NCBI RefSeq assembly: GCF_000379765.1
Contig: NZ_KB903449.1
Span: 35,655 to 99,654, forward strand
DNA from: Flexithrix dorotheae DSM 6795
Lineage (GTDB): Bacteria > Bacteroidota > Bacteroidia > Cytophagales > Flammeovirgaceae
Reading direction: 5' to 3'
DNA: 64,000 bases
Shown here: positions 43,862 through 51,055 of the stretch, piece by piece
Layout: each line of letters begins with the position of its first letter
How positions within the stretch are numbered: position 1 is the first letter of the stretch
Program-made: the position numbers and the translations under genes
The notes under the pieces: model-generated
The model's input: only the letters and a program-made list of their open reading frames with translations
The model's database searches: none
Told to the model about the DNA's origin: nothing

Positions 43862-44977
43862 TTGGTAGCATATTTTTCTTTTTTTAACTCTCTGAATAGT
43901 TGTTTCTACAAGGTTGGCGATAATTGGTAACACCCAGGTTTCTTTTTACTCAGCTCATTGCACAAAGATTAGCAAAATTTTAATGGTTGGCGATAATTGG
44001 TAACAAATGAACTCTTTTCCTATGTTAGAAACTCTGAAACTTAAAATACCAGTCTCATATTCCAAACCAGATAAGATTTAGTTAGCATCTGCATTGAAAC
44101 CATCTTCTCCCCGACTTGTTCCAACTTTCAATTAAGATTGCCAAGGGAATTTTTTTGAATATCATGGTTGGCGATAGTTTGTAACTTATTAATCCTAAAT
44201 GCCCTTCTAGTGCGCATAAAAAATCATGAAATCTTTTGGTTGGCGATAGTTGGTAGCATCCCCAAAAAACAAGAGTTACTGATAATTTCAAAAACAGATG
44301 TTATTTCAAATTTCCAGTCCTCTTTTGTAGCATATTAATTTTTAAAGTTGGCGATAGTTAGTAACAAAATGGTTATTAATTCTTATCCTCTAATTCTCAG
44401 TCATTTACTTCAAAAACCATGAGATACTTAATGCTTTAATTTCTAAAAGTTGGCGATAATCTGTAGCTTAGTTTTATAAAAAGTTGAAATACTTTGTGCA
44501 TAATTTAAAAAAATCTTCCGGAGGTTGGCTATGGTTGGTAACATTTAAGGTTGGCGATGGTTAGTAACATAGAAAAGGGTCTCATAAATAGGCTGAGGGC
44601 TGGTACTTGAAACTGGAGTTGGCGATAGTTTGTAGCAAATAGAAGAATTTAAAGCCACAAAAAGAATTGAGGGTGGCGATAGTTGGTAACAAAAACTAAC
44701 TCATACTAAGTGTGTCCCTATTTGTAGCTTAGTTGGCGATAATCTGTAACAAAAATTTGTAAAACTTCTTTGTTTCCCTTATTCTTATTCGCTAATCAGT
44801 AAGAATTTTTATTTCCAGGGCGGTTGGCGATAGTGTGTAAGTTTATAAAAATTTCACCTCATTTATAGGGTTGGTGATAGTTTGTAGCTGGGTTGTCCTT
44901 GATTTGTAGCAGCTCAGGCGATAATCTGTAGCATGGTTGGCTATAAAGTGTAACATAGTTGGCGATAGTCTGCAAAT
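43851..44977 (+). repeat. Iteron array: about 19 direct 20-bp repeats (replication origin)
   Basis: Consensus GTTGGCGATAGTTGGTAACA. Copies start at 43851, 43913, 43986, 44167, 44239, 44347, 44449, 44524, 44550, 44618, 44672, 44710 (degenerate), 44732, 44823, 44870, 44892 (degenerate), 44914, 44936 and 44958, all in the same orientation. The first 13 or so are irregularly spaced (26-181 bases); the last five are exactly 22 bases apart. Positions 3-9 (TGGCGAT) and 15-18 (GTAA or GTAG) are the best conserved. There is no ORF in the array and no CRISPR-like regular spacer pattern. Direct repeats bordering an initiator gene and followed by AT-rich DNA are the classic layout of an iteron-controlled plasmid origin. 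Confidence 0.88.
44870..44977 (+). other. Core origin: five iterons in 22-bp register
   Basis: Five tandem units at 22-base steps (44870, 44892, 44914, 44936, 44958). That step is close to two helical turns, which would place initiator monomers on one DNA face. The AT-rich segment begins immediately to the right. Upstream dispersed copies could act as incompatibility or copy-control elements. Confidence 0.7.
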
Positions 44978-45068
44978 AATGTTACGTTTAAAACGTTGAT
45001 ATACAGATGCTTATATAAATTTTTTCACCCATATAATTTAAATAATTTATCCATTATAAATAATTTAT

Positions 45069-45113
45069 TTTCTTTATTCGATTTTTGAGAAATGGAAAAA
45101 TCAAATAAAGAAA
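45069..45113. repeat. 18-bp near-perfect inverted repeat in the AT-rich region
   Basis: Arms 45069-45086 and 45096-45113 pair at 17 of 18 positions around a 9-base loop. Possible roles: a primosome or single-strand initiation hairpin, a terminator isolating parA from the origin, or a regulator binding site. Confidence 0.65.
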
Positions 45114-45126
45114 TTTATTCTTAAAA

Positions 45127-45157
45127 TTAATATGTATTCAATTTGAATACATATTAA
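45127..45157. promoter_or_regulatory. Perfect 14-3-14 palindrome, parAB operator or parS-like site
   Basis: Left arm TTAATATGTATTCA, spacer ATT, right arm TGAATACATATTAA. It covers the putative -33 element of the parA promoter, so a bound protein would block transcription. A shorter, one-mismatch copy precedes the initiator gene. Confidence 0.75.
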
Positions 45158-45172
45158 AATCTCATAAGTTTG
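45142..45172 (+). promoter_or_regulatory. Putative Bacteroidota-type parA promoter
   Basis: TTTG at 45142-45145 (-33 element) and TAAGTTTG at 45165-45172 (-7 consensus TAnnTTTG) with a 19-base spacer. The parA ATG is 37 bases downstream. The -33 element lies inside the palindrome at 45127-45157. Confidence 0.65.
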
Positions 45173-45209
45173 AAAAATTAATCATAAATAGAAACAAACA
45201 AATTTATTG

Positions 45210-45950
45210 ATGAGAGTCATCACAATAGTTAATCATAAAGGAGGAGTGGGGAAAACCACTACTGTACAAAATTTATCAAAAGCCCTGGCTATAAATGGGA
45301 AAAAAGTTTTGATGGTAGATAATGACCCCCAGGCAAACCTGACCGTTTCCACCGGTATAAAAAATGTAGAAACATCCATTTATGATACCATGTGCGAGAA
45401 TAAAGATTTACCTGTTATTAAAATATCAGAGAATCTGGATCTTGTGCCCTCAGAACTTTCTTATATGAATGCTGAGCAAAAATTGCAATCGGAGATTAAC
45501 GGGTATTTTAAGCTGAAGAAGGCGCTCAATAAATTTGCAAAATCCTACGATTATATCCTCATTGATTGCCCACCAAGTTTGGGAATTTTGACACTTAATG
45601 CCCTGATTGCTGCAAATAGTATTTTGGTAGTGGTGGAATCAGCTTACTTGTCGGTGAAGGGACTACAGACCATAATTGATGTAGTGGATGATGTGAGAGA
45701 AGAACTGAACCCGGAATTGAGAACCGAAGGGCTTTTGCTGACCAAATTAAACAGAACAGTTTTGAGGAGGGAAATGGCTGATACCGTTAGAGATGTTTAC
45801 TCCGATAAAGTATTTAACACTTGTATCAGGCAAAACGTAGCACTTGAAGAAGCGAGCGCTGCAGGGGCTGACATTTTTGATTATGATGCTAACAGCCATG
45901 GTGCTGAGGATTATTTAAATTTATGTAAAGAAATATTAGCGAATGCATAA
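45210..45950 (+). CDS. parA: ParA-family partition ATPase
   Basis: 246 residues from the ATG at 45210 (a TTG precedes it). The deviant Walker A motif 'NHKGGVGKTTTVQNL' lies at about residues 8-22; 'VLMVDNDPQANLTVSTGI' is the A' motif and 'YDYILIDCPPSLGILTLNAL' the Walker B region. The short N-terminus without an HTH marks it as the small-ParA or Soj-like type, so operon control would need ParB or another protein. It provides the ATP-dependent gradient that separates replicon copies at division. parB starts 36 bases downstream. The palindromic operator at 45127-45157 overlies its promoter. Confidence 0.95.
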   Translation: MRVITIVNHKGGVGKTTTVQNLSKALAINGKKVLMVDNDPQANLTVSTGIKNVETSIYDTMCENKDLPVIKISENLDLVPSELSYMNAEQKLQSEINGYFKLKKALNKFAKSYDYILIDCPPSLGILTLNALIAANSILVVVESAYLSVKGLQTIIDVVDDVREELNPELRTEGLLLTKLNRTVLRREMADTVRDVYSDKVFNTCIRQNVALEEASAAGADIFDYDANSHGAEDYLNLCKEILANA

Positions 45951-45986
45951 GCAATTATTCGTAGAAAGGAATCTGGAAAATACAAA

Positions 45987-46889
45987 ATGGCGAAAAAGAA
46001 ATTTTTAAATAAAGGTGGTATTTCAGATATCATCCAAAAGGCAAAGGAGCAGGGACAAAATAGTGATACTCAGATAAAGGAAAATATTGTAATCCTTGAG
46101 GAATTTGAAAAATTGATTTTCCCTTTATCGGAAGAGGAATTTATTCAGCTTGAAGAGAATATTATAAATGAAGGTTGTCGCGAACCACTTGTTTTGTGGA
46201 AGCAAGAAGAAGACAAATATGCTTTAATAGATGGCCATAACCGTTATAAAATTTGTCAAAAGCACCGCATTGATTTTAAGATTTTTGTAAAGGATTTTGA
46301 GGATGTGGAAGTAGCCAAAGACTGGATGATAAACAACCAGTTGGGCAGGAGAAATGTTACCGAAGAAACTAAATCCTGGTTGAGGGGACTTCAGTATAAA
46401 AGGGAAAAGAAAAAGCAGGGCTGGCAGGTTGGACAAAAGGACCTGGTTGCTGAAAATAAAGGGGGGAAAAAACCGAAAAGAACAGTTCAGATTTTGGCAG
46501 AGCAACATAACGTTTCAAGTAGCACTATCCAACGTGATGAAAAATTTGTGGATGCTGTAGATACGCTGGTTGGCGATGATTTGGAGCTAAGGAAAAAGAT
46601 CCTGAAAAAGGAAATTAAAATTCCCAAGACGCAGTTAACCAAATTAGTAGAAGCCAATCCGGCTGGGGCTAAAAAAGTGGGTAATATTATAAAGAAAGGG
46701 AAAACCTGGCAGGAGGCTGTGGAAAAGGTTGGTGTTCAATCAGAGAAAACTCAAACTTCTCCCAATATACAAAAACTGAAAAAAGAAATATTCAACAATA
46801 TTGAAAAGGCGATAAATAAGAAAGACAAAAAGGCTCTGGAAGAATCTATTCAATCTTTAAGCGAACTGAAAGGGCTTCTTTTTAACTAA
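45987..46889 (+). CDS. parB: ParB-family partition protein
   Basis: 300 residues. The N-terminal domain resembles ParB/Srx folds: 'FEKLIFPLSEEEFIQLEENIINEGCREPLVLW' and 'YALIDGHNRYKICQKHRIDFKI', where GHNRY sits at the position of the usual GERRY motif. A basic central segment ('GLQYKREKKKQGW', 'KGGKKPKRTVQILAEQHNVSSSTIQRDEKFVDAVD') contains the helix-turn-helix. The C-terminus is lysine-rich and helical, a likely dimerisation domain. It loads on parS sites and stimulates ParA. Within the coding sequence, 46569-46588 matches the iteron at 17 of 20 positions to the closest array copies, which may be chance. It is the second gene of the partition operon. Confidence 0.88.
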   Translation: MAKKKFLNKGGISDIIQKAKEQGQNSDTQIKENIVILEEFEKLIFPLSEEEFIQLEENIINEGCREPLVLWKQEEDKYALIDGHNRYKICQKHRIDFKIFVKDFEDVEVAKDWMINNQLGRRNVTEETKSWLRGLQYKREKKKQGWQVGQKDLVAENKGGKKPKRTVQILAEQHNVSSSTIQRDEKFVDAVDTLVGDDLELRKKILKKEIKIPKTQLTKLVEANPAGAKKVGNIIKKGKTWQEAVEKVGVQSEKTQTSPNIQKLKKEIFNNIEKAINKKDKKALEESIQSLSELKGLLFN

Positions 46890-46931
46890 ATCGAGAGTTG
46901 ATAAAAAAGCATTTTTTGGATTTGGAAAATT

Positions 46932-47693
46932 ATGGAGGAAATAAAACTTTTTTATGACAAGGAAATAAGGACTTTAATGGTGGATGGGAATCGCTATTAC
47001 GCTGTGGTGGATGTAATTGCTATTTTAACAGAAAGCCCTGAGCCACGGAAATACTGGTCAAAATTAAAGAAAAAAGCCTTTACCGATCTTCAGTTGTCGC
47101 CAGTTTGGCGACAACTGAAATTGCCGTCTCTTTCAGACAAAAAATTGTACAAGACTGATTGTGCGGATAACGAAGGATTATTACGAATCATCCAGTCGGT
47201 ACCATCCAAAAATGCGGAGCCTTTCAAGATCTGGCTGGCAGAAGTAGGAGGAAGAGCTATCGATGAAAAAACCAATAAAAGACTGGCTGCATTCCGAAAG
47301 TTGAAAGAATCCCAAAGCAGATTATACGAAAATATTAAGGGTAGGGGAGTGAGCGAAGAAGAGTTTGATGAAATTATTAGGAATGGGGATGATGCTTTGT
47401 TCAATAACACTGACATGAAGAAGAAGTATGGAATAGGGGAGGACGAAAGCATTGATGAATTTATGCATGCCCTTTTATTACACGGAAAGGGTTTTGCCAC
47501 AGAGATGACCAACATCAATTCCACACAACATGACCTGAAAGGGAAACAGGAGGTTAATGATAATCACTCCAAAAATAATGAGGGAGTCCGAAACTTGCTG
47601 AGTGAAAAGACAGGAATGAAACCTGAAGACTTACCTGCAGAAAAAGATTTGAAAAAATTGAAAGGGAAGAAGGGCGGAAAAAAAATTGAATAA
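46932..47693 (+). CDS. BRO-N domain protein, third gene of the partition operon
   Basis: 253 residues. 'IKLFYDKEIRTLMVDGNRYYAVVDVIAILTESPEPRKYWSKLKKK' and 'TDCADNEGLLRIIQSVPSKNAEPFKIWLAEVGGRAIDE' are the two conserved halves of the BRO/antirepressor N-terminal domain common in phages and plasmids. The C-terminal part is charged and helical ('GRGVSEEEFDEIIRNGDD...HGKGFATEMTNIN') and ends in a lysine/glycine-rich tail. Such proteins bind DNA or act as antirepressors. It follows parB by about 40 bases in the same direction, so it is probably part of the par operon. Unusually, its coding sequence contains a perfect 14-3-14 palindrome (47089-47119) between the two domain halves. Confidence 0.85.
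   Translation: MEEIKLFYDKEIRTLMVDGNRYYAVVDVIAILTESPEPRKYWSKLKKKAFTDLQLSPVWRQLKLPSLSDKKLYKTDCADNEGLLRIIQSVPSKNAEPFKIWLAEVGGRAIDEKTNKRLAAFRKLKESQSRLYENIKGRGVSEEEFDEIIRNGDDALFNNTDMKKKYGIGEDESIDEFMHALLLHGKGFATEMTNINSTQHDLKGKQEVNDNHSKNNEGVRNLLSEKTGMKPEDLPAEKDLKKLKGKKGGKKIE
47089..47119. repeat. Perfect 14-3-14 palindrome inside the BRO-N gene
   Basis: Left arm TTCAGTTGTCGCCA (47089-47102), spacer GTT, exact complement at 47106-47119. The right arm with its preceding T gives TTGGCGA, the same heptamer as the iteron core. It has the geometry of the parA operator palindrome but a different sequence. Candidate initiator-dimer or ParB binding site. Confidence 0.7.
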
Positions 47694-47748
47694 TAGAGTA
47701 CCAGTAAATATCTGGTATAGAAACGCTACGCATTTATTACGCTATTTG

Positions 47749-47775
47749 AAGGTTTTCTCCAATTATGAAAACCTT
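47749..47775 (+). terminator. Hairpin after the par operon
   Basis: Perfect 9-bp arms AAGGTTTTC (47749-47757) and GAAAACCTT (47767-47775) with a 9-base loop, about 55 bases after the BRO-N stop. A plausible terminator for the parA-parB-BRO unit. Confidence 0.6.
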
Positions 47776-48141
47776 TATTGAGCTTTCCCAATTTTCTGAG
47801 ATTCCTCCCATAAACGAAACTTAATCAATTTAAAGCGCTCTAAGAGGTTTTGTTGTTTTTTAACCTTATGAGTAATTAAAACTAATTGGAGTTATCAAAA
47901 GCGCTTAAAACCTTAAAATTTCAGCAAAAACTTTGGTTTACCAGAAGTTTAATTCCCTTACATTTATTTTTCCTGGTTTCTTTTTCCTTATGCGCTTTTT
48001 CTAAGGAGAAGAAAAAGAGGTTATTTTTTCCTTGAGATTTGGCCAATTCGGGCGGGGGGAAAAGGTAAGCAAGATGGGATCGGGCAGCCCCCGAGCCTTT
48101 ATTTTTGTAAGTTATTGGTAATCAACAACTTATTTGATTTT

Positions 48142-48249
48142 TGGGACCCATTTTGGTACCCACTTTTTGATGAAAATGGGTACCACAATAGCATTTACAG
48201 CCAATTAGAGCGGTTTTATGGGTCCCATTGTGGGTACCAAAGAGGTACC
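48142..48249. repeat. Cluster of GGTACC and GGGWCCC palindromes
   Basis: GGTACC occurs at 48155, 48179, 48233 and 48244, with GGGACCC at 48143 and GGGTCCC at 48220. The segments at 48142-48162 and 48219-48239 resemble each other as direct repeats. Six short palindromes in about 110 bases is far above chance for AT-rich DNA. Confidence 0.55.
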
Positions 48250-48549
48250 CATTCCCAAAAAATCAGTAAAATATTACTAATATGGAAAACCCCAGATTGG
48301 TCAATATTTAAAGTCAATCCAGGGGAAGAAGATTAAAAATGGGCAAGACACTAGTGAGTTTTGTGGGAAAGCAGGAATGAGATAATCTAAAATCTAGGTA
48401 TGGTTATCAAGGGATGGAACTGGCAAATGTTAATCAGGTTAATGAAAACCCGATAAATGTCTTTTATTCTCTTTTATAAAAGATTAGTTAACCAAAGGGG
48501 TTGACATTCCGACATCCGATAAGGGGAAATCCTTAAATAAAAAAGATTA

Positions 48550-48606
48550 AAAAAGTGTAACCATTTCCGAATAGAGCCTAAAATTCACGAAATGGTTACA
48601 CTTTTT
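48550..48606. repeat. Perfect 18-bp inverted repeat
   Basis: Left arm AAAAAGTGTAACCATTTC (48550-48567) and its exact complement (48589-48606) enclose 21 bases. A further TGGTTACAT half-like motif follows at 48613-48621. It could be a recombination site, element end or protein binding site; the loop does not suggest a simple terminator. Confidence 0.65.
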
Positions 48607-48777
48607 CATATTTGGTTACATGGTTTTTGGGTCAAACTTTGAAGAATAAAGTAGAATTTTGATTTGTAGAATTCATTTTCCTTTCTCAGCCTTATTTATT
48701 TTACAATCCGCTCCTTTTTTTAGGTGAAATAATTATTCAACTTTAGGGACTAATTTTTCATCAAAAAAACAACCCAA

Positions 48778-49704
48778 ATGCAAAGAAACTTTTTGGCTGT
48801 CATCTTATTCGTGCTTGTGATTCAATTGCATTTTCCAATCATAGTATCCGGGCAGTATGTTAAAGATATTCCCAGTGCTTTTAAAGCACTTCATTCGGAA
48901 CCAGAGGTTTTCATGATTGAAAATGAAATCAAGGTACCCACCAAATCGGGTCACTTTCAGGGGGTTCAATTAATTGAACAAGATGGGAGGAAAAAATTAC
49001 TAATTTCAGGAAGTTCACTTTCCAAATCGTACCTTTTACAGGTGGACTTTGAGTCCCAAAAGTCAGAAAAAATTATTGTGCTGATGGAGGACCCTTACAG
49101 ACACGCAGGCGGAATACAGGCCAGTGATACATTTTTAGCAGTTGGCATTGAAGATAATTTTGCTAAAACTACCTCAAAGGTTTGTTTGTACAATATCCAT
49201 GATAAAAGCTTTGAAAACAGTAATCCAATAATAAAAATAGATCGGTTCGGGGAAGAGAAAAGATATACAGCCGGTGCATTGGGTTTATTAAAAATGGAAA
49301 ACGAATTCCTGGCAGTGGTTGGAAATTGGGATTGCCGAAATTGGGATTTTTATCAGATTGATCCCGATCAGGATAAGCATAAAATGGTACATAGTTTTGA
49401 AGCCCCAAAAGATTGGGGAAGTTATCAATCGATCAATCTTATTAAAGACCAGGAAGCAATTTATGCTATTGGCTTTTATCAAAAAGAGAAAAGGGGATTT
49501 GCTGACCTGATTTTAGTAAGTAAGCTTGGGGAATTTAAAGCCATAATGGAAAAAGTCGATTCCAAAGCTTTTCATTGTAAAAATAATGTGGATTTCAATG
49601 GTGCAGCAGGCTTACAGGTGGATAAAAAGGGTAAACTCCATATTTGGAGCACCCAAAAATATTCAGAAAAGAAAATTGCCATTAGTAGTTATTCTCAACA
49701 ATAA
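48778..49704 (+). CDS. Secreted protein of unknown function, beta-propeller-like
   Basis: 308 residues with a signal peptide (to 'FPIIVSGQYVKD'). I do not recognise a family. Repeating strands such as 'KLLISGSSLSKSYLLQVDF', 'DTFLAVGIEDNF', 'ALGLLKMENEFLAVVGNWDCRNWDFYQID', 'DQEAIYAIGFYQK' and 'GAAGLQVDKKGKLHIWSTQKY' look like blades of a propeller comparing stored and current values. Conserved-looking 'YRHAGGIQAS' and 'NWDCRNWDFY' could form a binding face. It stands alone, with about 370 non-coding bases before the next gene. It is the first real gene after the replicon module. Confidence 0.6.
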   Translation: MQRNFLAVILFVLVIQLHFPIIVSGQYVKDIPSAFKALHSEPEVFMIENEIKVPTKSGHFQGVQLIEQDGRKKLLISGSSLSKSYLLQVDFESQKSEKIIVLMEDPYRHAGGIQASDTFLAVGIEDNFAKTTSKVCLYNIHDKSFENSNPIIKIDRFGEEKRYTAGALGLLKMENEFLAVVGNWDCRNWDFYQIDPDQDKHKMVHSFEAPKDWGSYQSINLIKDQEAIYAIGFYQKEKRGFADLILVSKLGEFKAIMEKVDSKAFHCKNNVDFNGAAGLQVDKKGKLHIWSTQKYSEKKIAISSYSQQ

Positions 49705-50078
49705 AACTTTTTAGTTTGGTGGTTGGGAATGGATTTTCAGCATCCTCTACAGGCTAATATTACTGATCAGATGGTATGAGCAGAAATACTAAAAGTGATG
49801 ACCATTAAGATAAAGGGATTAAATGGAGTAATAATATGGTTTAAAAAGCCTAATAATTTGTGATCAGATTCCAGTGGGGTGGGGGATTTTGATGGTAACA
49901 ACTTTTTATAATTATTTCCCAATTCAGTTTTAACCCAATTTTTTTATCTTTAGGGTTGGTCAATCAGAAATAGACTCCATGTTTAATTTCACCACCCTTA
50001 TGGTTACCCAGTCTTTATCTTAACTGTAAGCAGATATACTACTGGTAAATAGTTTTTTGATATTTAACCTATTGGAAA
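49705..50078. other. Non-coding stretch
   Basis: About 370 bases between same-strand genes. No ORF, repeat or clear terminator was seen. It presumably carries the promoter of the esterase gene. Confidence 0.5.
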
Positions 50079-51008
50079 ATGAAAAAAATAATTGGGACCT
50101 TATTTATTTTAGCTTTAACCCTTTCTGCAACCGCACAGAATCCTCTTCCTAAGGTAGCTAGTGGTAAAATTGAACGTATTGAAAATTTTGAATCAAAATA
50201 TGTAACTCCAAGAAATATTGATATCTGGCTTCCAGAAGGCTATGCAGCATCGGAAAAATATCCTGTGTTGTATATGCATGATGGACAAATGCTGTATGAC
50301 CCTGAAAGCTCCTGGAATAAACAAGCATGGAATATAGATGATGTAGCCGCTGAATTATTTACAACCGATAAGCTCCAGAAATTTATTGTTGTGGGTATTT
50401 GGAATGGAGGAGAAACAAGACACCCGGATTATTTCCCACAGAAGCCATTTTTATCATTATCGAAAATTGAAAAGGACACAGTCACCGCACAATTAAAAAG
50501 GGCTTCCATGGATATATCGGGAATTTTTAGTCCCCAGTCTGATAACTATTTAAAATTTATGGCTGAAGAATTAAAACCCTATATCGACCAAAAATATTCG
50601 GTTTATACAAATAGAAAAAATACCTATGTAGCAGGCAGCAGCATGGGAGGACTGATTTCAATGTATGCCATTTGCGAGTATCCTAAATTGTTTGGCGGGG
50701 CAGCTTGTTTGTCTACACATTGGATTGGGACATTTACTGCTGAAAATAATCCAATACCTGATGCATTCCTGAAATATTTAAAGCAGAATCTACCGAATCC
50801 CATAAACCATCAAATCTACTTTGATTGTGGCGATGAAACATTAGATAGTTTTTACCCGGAAATCCAAAAGAAAGTAGACCAGATAATGATAGAAAAGGGA
50901 TATGACCAAAGTAATTGGCTTACTAAATATTTCCCCGGAGAAAATCATAGTGAAAATGCTTGGAATAAAAGGCTTAATATTCCATTAGAATTTCTATTTG
51001 ACAAATAA
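50079..51008 (+). CDS. Secreted alpha/beta-hydrolase, esterase-D-type (PF00756-like)
   Basis: 309 residues with a signal peptide (MKKIIGTLFILALTLSATAQ). 'RNIDIWLPEGYAASEKYPVLYMHDGQMLYDP' is the typical opening of putative esterases related to IroE and feruloyl esterases. 'YVAGSSMGGLISMYAICEYPKLFGGAACLS' contains the nucleophile elbow G-S-S-M-G with the catalytic Ser, 'IYFDCGDETLD' the acid region, and 'YFPGENHSENAWNKRL' the catalytic His. It probably hydrolyses ester bonds in the periplasm; substrate unknown. A Crp-family regulator starts 47 bases later on the same strand, so the pair may be co-transcribed. Confidence 0.88.
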   Translation: MKKIIGTLFILALTLSATAQNPLPKVASGKIERIENFESKYVTPRNIDIWLPEGYAASEKYPVLYMHDGQMLYDPESSWNKQAWNIDDVAAELFTTDKLQKFIVVGIWNGGETRHPDYFPQKPFLSLSKIEKDTVTAQLKRASMDISGIFSPQSDNYLKFMAEELKPYIDQKYSVYTNRKNTYVAGSSMGGLISMYAICEYPKLFGGAACLSTHWIGTFTAENNPIPDAFLKYLKQNLPNPINHQIYFDCGDETLDSFYPEIQKKVDQIMIEKGYDQSNWLTKYFPGENHSENAWNKRLNIPLEFLFDK

Positions 51009-51055
51009 AAAGCTAACATCAATCTACTTTTTGAAAATCTAAAATCTAAATACCA

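Larger units (their letters stand above)
44978..45206. other. AT-rich putative DNA-unwinding region
   Basis: About 230 bases of very AT-rich DNA directly after the core iterons. It contains TTATCCATT at 45047-45055, a 7-of-9 match to the DnaA box, the large hairpin at 45069-45113 and the parA operator/promoter. This is where the origin would be expected to melt. Confidence 0.6.
47694..48777. other. 1.1-kb non-coding stretch at the right edge of the replicon module
   Basis: No convincing gene. It holds a hairpin at 47749-47775, a cluster of four GGTACC sites with two GGG[A/T]CCC sites (48142-48249) and a perfect 18-bp inverted repeat (48550-48606). A 73-codon frame at 48115-48336 is made largely of the repeat cluster and is not credible. 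Such a site cluster could be a recombination or maintenance region. Confidence 0.55.

Noticed and set aside
43851..44977. CRISPR array
   Set aside because: Repeats are only 20 bp, degenerate, with spacings from 22 to 181 bases and no cas genes. The layout beside an initiator gene fits iterons instead.
48115..48336. 73-codon plus-strand frame in the non-coding stretch after the par operon
   Set aside because: Most of it is the GGTACC/GGGWCCC palindrome cluster read as codons, giving odd FWDPFWYP-type sequence; not credible as a protein.
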